Assembly (NCBI GenBank): GCA_018971105.1
Contig: JAGWVB010000005.1
Span: 1-43,086 of the forward strand
Source: Burkholderiales bacterium
GTDB taxonomy: Bacteria > Pseudomonadota > Gammaproteobacteria > Burkholderiales > Burkholderiaceae_C
Direction of reading: 5' to 3'
Length of the DNA stretch: 43,086 nt
Below the pieces are notes generated by a model, which was given only the letters and a program-made list of their open reading frames with translations, ran no database searches and was not told where the DNA came from. Both the position numbers and the translations under genes were made by a program. Shown here one piece after another: positions 1-10,827 of the stretch; position 1 is the first letter of the stretch, and every line of letters begins with the position of its first letter.

Positions 1-66
1 GCGCGCGGCCGGCGCGGCCGCGGCCTGCGGCGGGCGCAATTCCGACCGCCGCAGCCGGCCGCGCGC
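1..66. repeat. Nested inverted repeat at left edge
   Basis: A perfect 13-base inverted repeat (GCGCGCGGCCGGC at 1-13 and its complement at 54-66) encloses a second pair (CTGCGGCGG at 25-33, CCGCCGCAG at 46-54). It could fold into a large hairpin upstream of grxD. There is no T-run after it, so a rho-independent terminator of an upstream gene is possible but not shown. The left arm may continue beyond the window. Confidence 0.5.
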
Positions 67-115
67 GCTTGCCTCATACTTGCGCCCATCGATTTCTCAG
101 CAAGGAAGATTCGCC

Positions 116-433
116 ATGAGCGACGTGAAACAGCGCATCGACGAACTCGTCAAGGGCAACCGCGTGGTGCTCTTCATGAAGGGCACGGCCCAGTTCCCCC
201 AATGCGGCTTCTCCGGCCGCGCGGTGCAGGTGATCAAGGCCTGCGGCGTCGGCGACCTGAAGACCTTCAACGTGCTCGAGGACGCCGAGGTGCGCCAGGG
301 CATCAAGGAATACGCCGACTGGCCGACGATCCCGCAGCTCTATGTCAACGGCGAGTTCGTCGGCGGCTCCGACATCATGATGGAGATGTACGAGTCGGGC
401 GAGCTGCAGCAGCTGCTCGGTGCCAAGGCCTGA
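116..433 (+). CDS. grxD: Monothiol glutaredoxin, Grx4 family
   Basis: A 105-residue cytosolic monothiol glutaredoxin. Family members bind a [2Fe-2S] cluster with glutathione and deliver it to target proteins. The active site is CGFS in the context PQCGFS near residue 30, preceded by VVLFMKGT, followed by the cis-proline region [16 protein letters not shown] and GGSDI for glutathione binding. Length is that of the family. The ATG at 116 is preferred over an upstream in-frame TTG at 80 because AAGGAAG (102-108) is a good ribosome binding site and the family starts [12 protein letters not shown]. It converges with the transglycosylase gene, 16 bases away. In many Burkholderiales grxD follows prmC; here prmC lies 28 kb to the right. 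Confidence 0.95.
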   Translation: MSDVKQRIDELVKGNRVVLFMKGTAQFPQCGFSGRAVQVIKACGVGDLKTFNVLEDAEVRQGIKEYADWPTIPQLYVNGEFVGGSDIMMEMYESGELQQLLGAKA

Positions 434-449
434 GCCCGGCCGGGCCCGA

Positions 450-1061
450 TCAGGCGAGGTTGCGCGGGTCCCAGATCCGGCGCATCGCGAACACCGCGCT
501 TGGGTAGGCGGTGCTGCCGCGGCTGCCGTTGTAGCGGCCGAGGGCGAGCGTCATGTCGCCGCGCTCGAGGTCGAGATAGTGGCGCAGGATGGTGCAGCCG
601 AAGCGCAGGTTCACCTGCAGCCTGAACAGCGCGAGCACATCGCCGTTGCCGATCTGCTGGACCCAGAACGGCATCACCTGCATGTAGCCGCGCGCGCCTG
701 CGCTGCTGATCGCGTACTTGCGGAAACCGCTCTCGACCTGGATCAGGCCGAGCACGAGCGCCGTCTCGAGCCCGGCGCGGTGGCTCTCGTACCAGGCGGT
801 CTGGAGGAACTCGAGCCGCGTGCGCGGCTCCGGGATGCGCCGCTTCAGATGTTCGCTCGCGCTGCCGAGCCAGCGCAGATAGGCGAGCCGGTCCTCGATG
901 TGCTCGAAATGCGGACGCGGCGGCGCGTCGTCGGCGATCGACGCGGCCAGCGCCGTGCGCACCGAATCGGCGAGCTGCTCCTCGACCTGGGCGCCGGCGC
1001 GCGCCCAGCGCGGCAACAGCAGCGCCAGCGGCGCGGCCAGGAGCGCGCGGCGCGGATTCAT
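450..1061 (-). CDS. Lytic transglycosylase (SLT domain), exported
   Basis: A 203-residue predicted periplasmic lytic transglycosylase that would cleave peptidoglycan between MurNAc and GlcNAc. Residues 1-23 form a signal peptide (MNPRR, hydrophobic core, ARAGA). The SLT fold is seen in GLIQVESGFRKYAISSAGA (about 105-123) with the catalytic Glu in VES, then GYMQVMPFW and ALGRYNGSRG, the classical motifs. The start codon overlaps the proS stop by one base (TGATG), so the two are co-transcribed and probably translationally coupled; the pair is common in Burkholderiales. The C-terminal AMRRIWDPRNLA tail is typical of this neighbour of proS. Confidence 0.88.
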   Translation of the reverse strand: MNPRRALLAAPLALLLPRWARAGAQVEEQLADSVRTALAASIADDAPPRPHFEHIEDRLAYLRWLGSASEHLKRRIPEPRTRLEFLQTAWYESHRAGLETALVLGLIQVESGFRKYAISSAGARGYMQVMPFWVQQIGNGDVLALFRLQVNLRFGCTILRHYLDLERGDMTLALGRYNGSRGSTAYPSAVFAMRRIWDPRNLA

Positions 1062-2806
1062 CACGCGGCCAGGCGCGCCTTCACCAGCGCCGCCGCATCG
1101 GCCTGCCCGACGGCCGTCGCCTGGGCCTCGCGCCGGCCCTGGATCTCCAGCGTGCCGGCCTTGAGCCCGCGCTCGGAGAGCACGACGCGCAGCGGTACGC
1201 CGATCAGCTCCCAGTCGGCGAACATCGCGCCCGGGCGCTCGCCGCGGTCGTCGAGCACGACGTCGATGCCGGCGGCGGCGAGTTCGTCGTGGAGCCGGTC
1301 GGCGGCGGCCCGGACCTCGGCGCTGCGGTCGTAGCCGATCGGGCAGACGACGACGCTGAACGGCGCCATCGAGACCGGCCAGACGATGCCGCGATCGTCG
1401 TGGTTCTGCTCGATTGCAGCGCCCAGCAGCCGCGTCACGCCGATGCCGTAGCAGCCCATCACGAAGGGCTGGGGCTTGCCGGTCTCGTCGAGGAAGTTGG
1501 CCTTCATCGCGTCGCTGTACTTGGTGCCGAGCAGGAACACATGGCCGACCTCGATGCCGCGCTGGATCGCGAGCGCGCCGCGGCCATCGGGCGAGGGGTC
1601 GCCGGCAACGACGTTGCGGATGTCGGCGACGAGGTCGGGCTCGGGCAGGTCGCGGCCCCAGTTGGCGCCGGTGTAGTGGTAGTCGGCCTCGTTGGCGCCG
1701 CAGACGAAGTCGGCCATCTGCGCGACGGTGCGGTCGGCGACGACCGTTACCGGCTGCTGCATCCCGATCGGGCCGAGATAGCCGGGCTTGCAGCCGAAAT
1801 GGCTGTCGATCTCGGCCGCCGTCGCGAAGCGGAAACCGCCCTTCAGGCCCTCGACCTTGCCCGCCTTGATCTCGTTGAGGTCGTGGTCGCCGCGCACGAG
1901 CAGCAGCCACACCTTCGTGCGCACGATGTCGCCCGACTCGGCCTTCGCGTCGGTGGCCAGCACGAGCGACTTCACCGTGCGCGTGAGCGGCAAGCCAAGC
2001 AGCGCGGCGACATCGGCGCAGGTCGCCTTGCCCGGCGTCGGCGTCTTGACGAGCGGCTGCGCGGGCGCGGCGCGCGGCTCGGTGGGCGCGAGCGCCTCGG
2101 CGAGCTCGATATTCGCGGCGTAGTCGCTGTGCGGGCAGTAGACGATGGCGTCCTCGCCGGTGTCGGCGATGACCTGGAACTCCTGCGAGACATCGCCGCC
2201 GATGGCGCCGGTGTCGGCGGCGACGGCGCGGTACTGCAACCCCATGCGGTCGAAGATCGCGCGGTAGGCGGCGATCATCGCCTCGTAGCTGCGGCGGCCG
2301 GACGCGAAATCGCGGTCGAAGGAATACGCGTCCTTCATCGTGAATTCGCGTCCGCGCATGACGCCGAAGCGCGGCCGGCGCTCGTCGCGGAACTTGGTCT
2401 GGATGTGATAGAAATTGCGCGGCAGCTGCTTGTAGCTGCGCAGTTCCTGGCGCGCGATGTCGGTGATGACCTCCTCGCTCGTCGGCTGGATGACGAAATC
2501 GCGGTCGTGGCGGTCCTTCACGCGCAGCAGCTCCGGGCCGTAGGCCTGGAAGCGCCCCGACTCCTGCCACAGCTCGGCCGGCTGGACGACCGGCATCAGC
2601 AGCTCGACGGCGCCGGCGCGGTTCATTTCCTCGCGGATGATGGCTTCGACCTTGCGGATCACGCGCAGCCCCAGCGGCATGTAGTTGTAGATCCCGGCAC
2701 CGAGGCGCTTGATGAGACCGGCGCGCATCATCAGCCGATGGCTGGTGATCTCGGCGTCGGCGGGCGCTTCCTTGAGCGTCGAAATAAAGGTCGCAGAGGC
2801 TTTCAT
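1061..2806 (-). CDS. proS: Prolyl-tRNA synthetase, bacterial type
   Basis: A 581-residue class II synthetase that charges tRNA-Pro. The start [19 protein letters not shown] matches the family's N terminus, so upstream in-frame starts are rejected. Motif 1 region ([25 protein letters not shown]), motif 2 ([25 protein letters not shown]), the editing INS domain in the middle (about 225-400, with [11 protein letters not shown]) and motif 3 ([13 protein letters not shown]) are all present, followed by the anticodon-binding domain. Length agrees with the E. coli-type enzyme, so editing of Ala-tRNA-Pro is expected. It is the first gene of a pair with the lytic transglycosylase. Its leader contains a conspicuous inverted repeat (2844-2883). 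Confidence 0.97.
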   Translation of the reverse strand: MKASATFISTLKEAPADAEITSHRLMMRAGLIKRLGAGIYNYMPLGLRVIRKVEAIIREEMNRAGAVELLMPVVQPAELWQESGRFQAYGPELLRVKDRHDRDFVIQPTSEEVITDIARQELRSYKQLPRNFYHIQTKFRDERRPRFGVMRGREFTMKDAYSFDRDFASGRRSYEAMIAAYRAIFDRMGLQYRAVAADTGAIGGDVSQEFQVIADTGEDAIVYCPHSDYAANIELAEALAPTEPRAAPAQPLVKTPTPGKATCADVAALLGLPLTRTVKSLVLATDAKAESGDIVRTKVWLLLVRGDHDLNEIKAGKVEGLKGGFRFATAAEIDSHFGCKPGYLGPIGMQQPVTVVADRTVAQMADFVCGANEADYHYTGANWGRDLPEPDLVADIRNVVAGDPSPDGRGALAIQRGIEVGHVFLLGTKYSDAMKANFLDETGKPQPFVMGCYGIGVTRLLGAAIEQNHDDRGIVWPVSMAPFSVVVCPIGYDRSAEVRAAADRLHDELAAAGIDVVLDDRGERPGAMFADWELIGVPLRVVLSERGLKAGTLEIQGRREAQATAVGQADAAALVKARLAA

Positions 2807-2843
2807 GTCGGGTTCCACACGTCGAGCCTTGGCGAACGCGCCG

Positions 2844-2883
2844 CCCGGATGCCCCGGGGGGAAACCCGGATCCGGCATCCGGG
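2844..2883. repeat. Inverted repeat in proS leader / rppH upstream region
   Basis: CCCGGATGCC (2844-2853) and GGCATCCGGG (2874-2883) form a perfect 10-base stem with a 20-base loop that itself contains CCCCGGGG and CCCGGATCCG. It lies between divergent proS and rppH, within the likely proS 5' leader. It may be a leader hairpin or simply GC-rich sequence; no T-run follows on either strand. Confidence 0.45.
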
Positions 2884-2915
2884 TTAGCGAGGGTTCGCAC
2901 TCACGGCAGCGCCGG

Positions 2916-2924
2916 TGCAATAAT
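2916..2924 (+). promoter_or_regulatory. Candidate extended -10 for rppH
   Basis: TGCAATAAT is an extended -10 (TGn plus AATAAT, five of six matches to TATAAT) about 30 bases before the rppH ATG. No convincing -35 is visible. The sequence around it is A/T-rich compared with its surroundings, which supports a promoter role. Confidence 0.4.
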
Positions 2925-2953
2925 GAAAACAGTCACAAAATCGGGGTTTGATT

Positions 2954-3541
2954 ATGCTCGACCGGGAAGGCTTCAGGCCCAACGTCGGCATCATCCTGCT
3001 CAACTCGCGCAATCAGGTCTTCTGGGGCAAGCGGCTGCGGACCCATTCCTGGCAGTTTCCGCAGGGCGGCATCAAGCACGGCGAGTCGCCCGAGCAGGCG
3101 ATGTTCCGCGAATTGCACGAAGAAGTCGGGCTGATGCCCGAACATGTACAGATCGTCGCGCGCACGCGCGACTGGATGCGCTACGAGGTGCCCGATCACT
3201 TCATCCGCAAGGATGCGCGCGGCCATTACCGCGGCCAGAAGCAGATCTGGTTCCTGCTGCGCCTGGTCGGCCGCGACAGCGACATGAACCTGCGCGCCAC
3301 CGACCACCCCGAGTTCGACGCCTGGCGCTGGAACGAGTACTGGGTGCCGCTGGAGCTGGTGATCGAGTTCAAGCGCCAGGTCTACGAGATGGCGCTGACC
3401 GAGCTGGCGCGCTTCCTGCCGCGCGTGCACCATCACAACCGCTACCTGCGTGCCGGTCTGCGCGTGCAGCGCCACGACGACGAGGCGCCCGCGCTGTCCG
3501 ATCCCTTCGACATCCCGGCGCCGACACCGGCGCCGGACTGA
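2954..3541 (+). CDS. rppH: RNA pyrophosphohydrolase (Nudix)
   Basis: A 195-residue cytosolic Nudix hydrolase that removes pyrophosphate from the 5' end of mRNAs and so triggers RNase E-dependent decay. The N terminus [17 protein letters not shown] is typical of RppH. The Nudix box GX5EX7REUXEEXGU is read as [24 protein letters not shown] (about residues 37-60). An in-frame TTG two codons upstream is a less likely start. The acidic, proline-rich tail after about residue 170 is longer than in E. coli RppH, as is common in betaproteobacteria. It converges on proB with seven bases between stops; a short GCCGGA/TCCGGC stem spans its stop codon. Confidence 0.95.
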   Translation: MLDREGFRPNVGIILLNSRNQVFWGKRLRTHSWQFPQGGIKHGESPEQAMFRELHEEVGLMPEHVQIVARTRDWMRYEVPDHFIRKDARGHYRGQKQIWFLLRLVGRDSDMNLRATDHPEFDAWRWNEYWVPLELVIEFKRQVYEMALTELARFLPRVHHHNRYLRAGLRVQRHDDEAPALSDPFDIPAPTPAPD

Positions 3542-3548
3542 ATCCGGC

Positions 3549-6049
<2,501 letters not shown>

Positions 6050-6061
6050 GTCTGTTGCCCC

Positions 6062-6373
6062 TTAGCCGTTGATCGAGCTGATCTGCAGCTCGGTGTAGGT
6101 CTGGCGGTGACCGCCGTGCTTCTGGTAATGCTTGCGACGGCGCATCTTGAAGATGCGCACCTTGTCGTGCTTGCCTTGTGCGACCACGGTGGCACTGACC
6201 GTCGCGCCCGCGACCCAGGGAGAACCGACCTTCAGATCCGCACCGCTGCCGACGGCGAGCACCTGATCGATCACGACTTCCTGGCCCACGTCCGCAGCTA
6301 TCTGTTCTACCTTGATCTTTTCGCCGGCAGCAACTTTGTATTGCTTGCCACCGGTTTTTATGACCGCGTACAT
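6062..6373 (-). CDS. rplU: 50S ribosomal protein L21
   Basis: A 103-residue L21, a 23S rRNA-binding protein of the large subunit. [23 protein letters not shown] is the conserved N terminus and [23 protein letters not shown] the conserved basic C-terminal block. It is the first gene of the leftward rplU-rpmA-obg-proB block. The ATG has AGAGG nearby as ribosome binding site, and an extended -10 lies about 92 bases upstream. Confidence 0.98.
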   Translation of the reverse strand: MYAVIKTGGKQYKVAAGEKIKVEQIAADVGQEVVIDQVLAVGSGADLKVGSPWVAGATVSATVVAQGKHDKVRIFKMRRRKHYQKHGGHRQTYTELQISSING

Positions 6374-6464
6374 GTGTGACCTCTACTGAAAGCTCTGAAG
6401 TACCCCGCGCCGGGAACGCCCGAAGCATCCCGAAAGAGTGTCTGTTTTTTGCGCAGAGCCTTTG

Positions 6465-6473
6465 AGTATAGCA
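6465..6473 (-). promoter_or_regulatory. Extended -10 promoter for rplU operon
   Basis: Reading leftward, TGCTATACT is an extended -10 (TGn plus TATACT) in the rplU/ispB intergenic region. It predicts a leader of roughly 85 bases before the rplU ATG, long enough for L21-type autogenous control, although I see no specific structure. No clear -35 is visible, which is usual for extended -10 promoters. Confidence 0.55.
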
Positions 6474-6526
6474 TGGCCGGCACTTTTTGCCGCGGGTATG
6501 GGCTCGCGCGCCCCATACTTCCTATA

Positions 6527-7537
6527 ATGATGTCATCACCCGCCGCCGCGCCCGTGCTCGAAACCCCAGCCCAACCTGCCGCCGAAGCGGATCCCACCGA
6601 CGCGGCGATGCTCGAGGTCGATGCGGTGATCCGGGCGCGCCTGGCGTCGCGCGTCGCGCTCATCGACCAGATCGGGCGCTACATCGTCGGCGCCGGCGGC
6701 AAGCGCATCCGGCCGCGCCTCGTGCTCCTGTTCGCCGAGGCGCTGGGCTTCGACGGCCCCGAGCGCTACGAGCTCGCGGCGACGGTCGAGTTCATCCACA
6801 CGGCGACGCTGCTGCACGACGACGTCGTCGACGAATCGGCGCTGCGCCGCGGGCGTGCGACGGCGAATGCGATCTTCGGCAACGCCGCCAGCGTGCTCGT
6901 CGGCGACTTCCTCTATTCGCGCGCCTTCCAGATGATGGTCTCGGTGAACCGGCTGCGCGTGCTCGAGGTGCTGGCCGACGCGACCAACGTCATCGCCGAA
7001 GGCGAGGTGCTGCAGCTGATGAACATGCACGATCCCGACCTCGAGGTCGAGGACTACCTGCAGGTCATCCGCTACAAGACGGCCAAGCTGTTCGAGGCCA
7101 GTGCCCGCCTCGGCGCCGTGCTCGCCGGCGCGCCGCGCGCGCTCGAGGAGAGTTGCGCCGATTTCGGGCGCTCGCTGGGCACCGCGTTCCAGCTCGTCGA
7201 CGATCTGCTCGACTACGACGGCCACAGCGACGAGCTCGGCAAGAACGTCGGCGACGACCTGCGCGAGGGCAAGCCGACGCTGCCGCTGCTGGTGGCGATG
7301 GAGCGCGGCAGCGCGGACGAGCGCGCGCTGATCCGCCACGCGATCGAGCATGGCGAGCTGCAGAAGCTGCCCGAGATCCTCGCCATCGTGCGCCGCACCG
7401 GGGCACTGGATGCGACGCGCGCCGCGGCCCAGGCCGAGGCCGACAAGGCGCGCGCGATGCTCGATGCGCTGCCGCCGTCGAGAGCCCGCAATGCTCTGCT
7501 AGAATTGTGTCTTCGGTCGATCCACCGGTCTTTCTGA
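6527..7537 (+). CDS. ispB: Octaprenyl diphosphate synthase
   Basis: A 336-residue trans-polyprenyl synthase that builds the ubiquinone side chain from FPP and IPP. The first aspartate-rich motif is HDDVVDESALRRG (DDxxD) and the second is LVDDLLDYDG, flanked by GGKRIRPRLVLL and GKNVGDDLREGKPTLPLL. The start is taken at the first of two adjacent ATGs, giving the family-typical N-terminal extension of about 35 residues. There is no Shine-Dalgarno. CATACT lies seven bases upstream, and a perfect TATAAT overlaps the ATG itself; if that box is the real -10, translation would have to begin at the ATG at 6608. tRNA-Pro follows. Confidence 0.94.
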   Translation: MMSSPAAAPVLETPAQPAAEADPTDAAMLEVDAVIRARLASRVALIDQIGRYIVGAGGKRIRPRLVLLFAEALGFDGPERYELAATVEFIHTATLLHDDVVDESALRRGRATANAIFGNAASVLVGDFLYSRAFQMMVSVNRLRVLEVLADATNVIAEGEVLQLMNMHDPDLEVEDYLQVIRYKTAKLFEASARLGAVLAGAPRALEESCADFGRSLGTAFQLVDDLLDYDGHSDELGKNVGDDLREGKPTLPLLVAMERGSADERALIRHAIEHGELQKLPEILAIVRRTGALDATRAAAQAEADKARAMLDALPPSRARNALLELCLRSIHRSF

Positions 7538-7593
7538 GACCGGCACGCGTCGGCCGATTTCGTCTGTGACGGCGGTTCCCGCCGTCCCGGCAT

Positions 7594-7670
7594 CGGGGTG
7601 TAGCTTAGCCTGGTAGAGCGCTACGTTCGGGACGTAGAGGCCGGAGGTTCGAATCCTCTCACCCCGACCA
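7594..7670 (+). tRNA. tRNA-Pro (anticodon CGG)
   Basis: A 77-base cloverleaf starting CGGGGTG and ending CACCCCG-A-CCA, with the CCA encoded. The anticodon stem CTACG/CGTAG encloses the loop TTCGGGA, giving anticodon CGG for proline codon CCG. The T arm reads GGTTCGAATCC. It sits between ispB and pilB, its usual place in Burkholderiales. The following 171 bases to pilB contain only a 41-codon frame without recognisable features, which I do not call as a gene. Confidence 0.97.
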
Positions 7671-7841
7671 GGCCCCTCGGTCATGTCCACGATCCCCATC
7701 CGCATCGAGCGCCGCCCCCGGCGCCTTGCCGGCGCGCGCGACGGGTTGCTGATGGCCGGTTCCGCCCCGTCTGTTCGTCGTTTACACCGACGCGGCGATC
7801 GGCGATGATCGCCGCGCCATGCCCTTCAACCGCCGCACCCG

Positions 7842-9569
7842 ATGGCCGTAGAGACCCAGGTCGAACCGCCGCAATCCACCCTCTCGGGCGTCGCCCGGGT
7901 GCTTGTCAACGCCGGCAAATTGAGCCAGAAGGCGGCTGAGGAACACATCAAGGCGTCGCGCGATCGCAAGATCAGCTTCGTCTCGGCCGTCGTCGGCGCG
8001 GGCGCGATCAAGTCCGACGAACTCGCGCACTGCCTGTCGGCGGCGCTGGCGCTGCCGCTGATCGACCTCAACGCGGTCGACCCGGTCAAGCTGCCGCGCA
8101 ACCTCGTCGACCAGAAGATCGCGAGCCAGTATCAGCTCATGGTGCTGGGCAAGCGCGGCAGCCGGCTGTTCATCGGCGCCGCCGACCCGACCGAGGCCGA
8201 GGCGGTCGAGCGCATCAAGTTCACGACCCAGCTCACGCCCGAGTGGGTGATCGTCGAATACGACAAGCTGATGCGCCAGCTCGAGGGCCAGCAGCAGACG
8301 GCCAACGAGGCCCTCGAATCGCTCGCGAGCGCGGATTTCGAGTTCGACGTCACCGACGAGGACAGCACGGCGGCCGCCGAGGCGGCCGAGGTGACGACCG
8401 AGGTCGAGGACGCGCCGGTCGTGCGCTTCCTGCAGAAGATGCTGATCGACGCGATCAACATGCGCGCGTCGGACCTGCATTTCGAGCCCTACGAGTACAC
8501 CTACCGCGTGCGCTTCCGCATCGACGGCGAGTTGCGCGAGATCACGCAGCCGCCGGTGGCGATCAAGGAAAAGCTCGCGTCGCGCATCAAGGTCATATCG
8601 CGCATGGACATCGCCGAGAAGCGGGTGCCGCAGGACGGGCGCATGAAGCTCAAGTTCGGCACCAAGGCGATCGACTTCCGCGTCAGCACGCTGCCCACCC
8701 TGTTCGGCGAGAAGGTCGTGATCCGTATCCTCGACCCGTCGAGCGCCAAGCTCGGCATCGAGGCGCTGGGCTACGAGAAGATCGAGAAGGACCGGCTGCT
8801 GCTCGCGATCGCGCGCCCCTACGGCATGATCCTCGTCACCGGGCCGACCGGCAGCGGCAAGACGGTGTCGCTCTACACCTGCCTGAACATCCTCAACCAG
8901 CCGGGCGTGAACATCGCGACGGTCGAGGATCCGGCCGAAATCAACCTGCCCGGGGTCAACCAGGTCAACGTCAACGACAAGGCCGGGCTGAGCTTCGCCG
9001 CCGCGCTGAAGTCGTTCCTGCGCCAGGATCCGGACATCATCATGGTGGGCGAGATCCGCGACCTCGAGACCGCCGACATCGCGCTCAAGGCGGCCCAGAC
9101 CGGCCACCTGGTGATGAGCACGCTGCACACCAACGACGCCCCGACGACGCTGACGCGGCTGCTGAACATGGGCGTCGCGCCGTTCAACATCGCTTCGAGC
9201 GTGCTGTTGATCACGGCCCAGCGCCTGGCCCGCAAGCTGTGCGAGAACTGCAAGAAGCCGGCCGATTACCCTCGCGACTCGCTGCTCAAGGCGGGCTACA
9301 AGCCCGAGGAGATCGACGGCAACTGGAAGCCGTACCGTGCCGTCGGCTGTTCCGCCTGCAACAACGGATACAAAGGACGGGTCGGGATTTACCAGGTGAT
9401 GCCGATAACCGAATCGATACAGCGCATCATCCTGACCGAGGGGACGGCGCTGGACATCGCCAAGCAGGCCGAGGCCGACGGCGTGCGCGACCTGCGCCAA
9501 TCGGGGCTGGTCAAGGTCCGCGCCGGCGTCACGACGCTCGAGGAAGTGATCACCGTCACCAACGAATAG
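7842..9569 (+). CDS. pilB: Type IV pilus assembly ATPase PilB
   Basis: A 575-residue cytoplasmic hexameric ATPase that drives pilus extension. The N-terminal MshEN-type domain spans about 1-150. The ATPase core has Walker A GPTGSGKT (334-341), an Asp box TVEDPAE (360-366), Walker B IIMVGEIRD (399-407) and a His box GHLVMSTLHTN (421-431). Two CxxC pairs (467/470 and 503/506) form the zinc site typical of PilB. Length is normal. It opens the pilB-pilC-pilD block; the gap to pilC is 36 bases. The major pilin and the other pil genes are not in this window. Confidence 0.97.
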   Translation: MAVETQVEPPQSTLSGVARVLVNAGKLSQKAAEEHIKASRDRKISFVSAVVGAGAIKSDELAHCLSAALALPLIDLNAVDPVKLPRNLVDQKIASQYQLMVLGKRGSRLFIGAADPTEAEAVERIKFTTQLTPEWVIVEYDKLMRQLEGQQQTANEALESLASADFEFDVTDEDSTAAAEAAEVTTEVEDAPVVRFLQKMLIDAINMRASDLHFEPYEYTYRVRFRIDGELREITQPPVAIKEKLASRIKVISRMDIAEKRVPQDGRMKLKFGTKAIDFRVSTLPTLFGEKVVIRILDPSSAKLGIEALGYEKIEKDRLLLAIARPYGMILVTGPTGSGKTVSLYTCLNILNQPGVNIATVEDPAEINLPGVNQVNVNDKAGLSFAAALKSFLRQDPDIIMVGEIRDLETADIALKAAQTGHLVMSTLHTNDAPTTLTRLLNMGVAPFNIASSVLLITAQRLARKLCENCKKPADYPRDSLLKAGYKPEEIDGNWKPYRAVGCSACNNGYKGRVGIYQVMPITESIQRIILTEGTALDIAKQAEADGVRDLRQSGLVKVRAGVTTLEEVITVTNE

Positions 9570-9605
9570 GCGCCCAGGCGCAATCCCACCACCTGACGCA
9601 AACCC

Positions 9606-10826
9606 ATGGCCACAGCAACGCTCGCCAAGCCCGGCAAGGAAGTCATCTTCGAGTGGGAGGGCAAGGACCGCAACGGCAAGATCGTGCGCGGCGAGATGCG
9701 CGCCGGCGGCGAGGCCGTCGTCAACGCCAGCCTGCGCCGCCAGGGCATCCTCGTCAGCAAGGTCAAGAAGCGCCGCAGCAGCGGCGGCCGCTCGATCAAG
9801 CAGAAGGACATCGCGATCTTCACGCGCCAGCTGGCGACGATGATGAAGGCCGGCGTGCCGCTGCTGCAGTCGTTCGACATCGTCGGCCGCGGCTCGACGA
9901 ATCCGCGCATGACCAAGCTGCTCAACGACATCCGCACCGATGTCGAGACCGGCACCAGCCTGTCGGCCGCGTTCCGCAAGCACCCGATGCATTTCGACGC
10001 GCTGTACTGCAACCTCGTCGAGGCCGGCGAGGCGGGCGGCATCCTGGAGGCGCTGCTCGACCGGCTCGCGATCTACCAGGAGAAGACGATCGCGATCAAG
10101 GGCAAGATCAAGGCGGCGCTGATGTACCCGATCGCGGTGCTGGTCGTCGCCTTCGTCGTGCTGACGGTGATCATGATCTTCGTCATCCCGGCCTTCGAGG
10201 ACGTGTTCAAGTCCTTCGGCGGCGAGCTGCCGCTGCCCACGCAGGTCGTGATCGCGATGTCGAAGTTCTTCGTCCAATGGTGGTGGTTGATCTTCGGCCT
10301 CCTCGGCGGCGGGCTCTATTTCTTCTTCCAGAGCTGGAAGCGCAGCGAGAAGATGCAGATCGCGATGGACCGGCTGCTGCTGCGCATCCCGGTGTTCGGG
10401 GACCTGATTCTCAAGTCCGTCATCGCGCGCTGGACGCGCACGCTGTCGACGATGTTCGCCGCCGGCGTGCCGCTGGTCGAGGCGCTCGATTCGGTCGGCG
10501 GCGCCTCGGGCAACGCCGTCTACGCGATGGCGACCGAGCAGATCCAGAAGGACGTCTCGACCGGATCGGCGTTGACGACCTCGATGACGACCACCGGCGT
10601 GTTCCCGACCATGGTGCTGCAGATGGCGTCGATCGGCGAGGAATCGGGTTCGCTCGACCACATGCTGGGCAAGGCGGCCGAGTTCTACGAGGAAGAGGTC
10701 GACGAGATGGTCAAGGGCCTGTCGAGCCTGATGGAGCCCTTCATCATCGTCATCCTCGGCGTGCTCATCGGCGGCATCGTGGTCTCGATGTACCTGCCGA
10801 TCTTCAAGCTCGGTTCCGTCGTCTAG
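9606..10826 (+). CDS. pilC: Type IV pilus inner-membrane platform protein PilC
   Basis: A 406-residue polytopic inner-membrane protein that couples the PilB/PilT motors to pilin polymerisation. It has two T2SSF domains: the first begins IKQKDIAIFTRQLATMMKAGVPLLQSFDI, the second SVIARWTRTLSTMFAAGVPLVEALDSV. Membrane segments are visible near ALMYPIAVLVVAFVVLTVIMIFV, WWWLIFGLLGGGLYFFF and EPFIIVILGVLIGGIVV. Length and order match PilC. The stop is one base before the pilD start, so translation is probably coupled. Confidence 0.97.
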   Translation: MATATLAKPGKEVIFEWEGKDRNGKIVRGEMRAGGEAVVNASLRRQGILVSKVKKRRSSGGRSIKQKDIAIFTRQLATMMKAGVPLLQSFDIVGRGSTNPRMTKLLNDIRTDVETGTSLSAAFRKHPMHFDALYCNLVEAGEAGGILEALLDRLAIYQEKTIAIKGKIKAALMYPIAVLVVAFVVLTVIMIFVIPAFEDVFKSFGGELPLPTQVVIAMSKFFVQWWWLIFGLLGGGLYFFFQSWKRSEKMQIAMDRLLLRIPVFGDLILKSVIARWTRTLSTMFAAGVPLVEALDSVGGASGNAVYAMATEQIQKDVSTGSALTTSMTTTGVFPTMVLQMASIGEESGSLDHMLGKAAEFYEEEVDEMVKGLSSLMEPFIIVILGVLIGGIVVSMYLPIFKLGSVV

Positions 10827-10827
10827 C

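Noticed and set aside
1289..2887. 532-codon plus-strand frame opposite proS
   Set aside because: It is antisense to a fully conserved prolyl-tRNA synthetase and has no family features.
450..2900. Single 816-codon leftward frame joining proS region and transglycosylase
   Set aside because: Only the last 203 codons are real (the transglycosylase); the upstream part is an out-of-frame reading of proS.
7684..7809. 41-codon frame between tRNA-Pro and pilB
   Set aside because: Arg-rich, no ribosome binding site and no recognisable feature; likely spacer.
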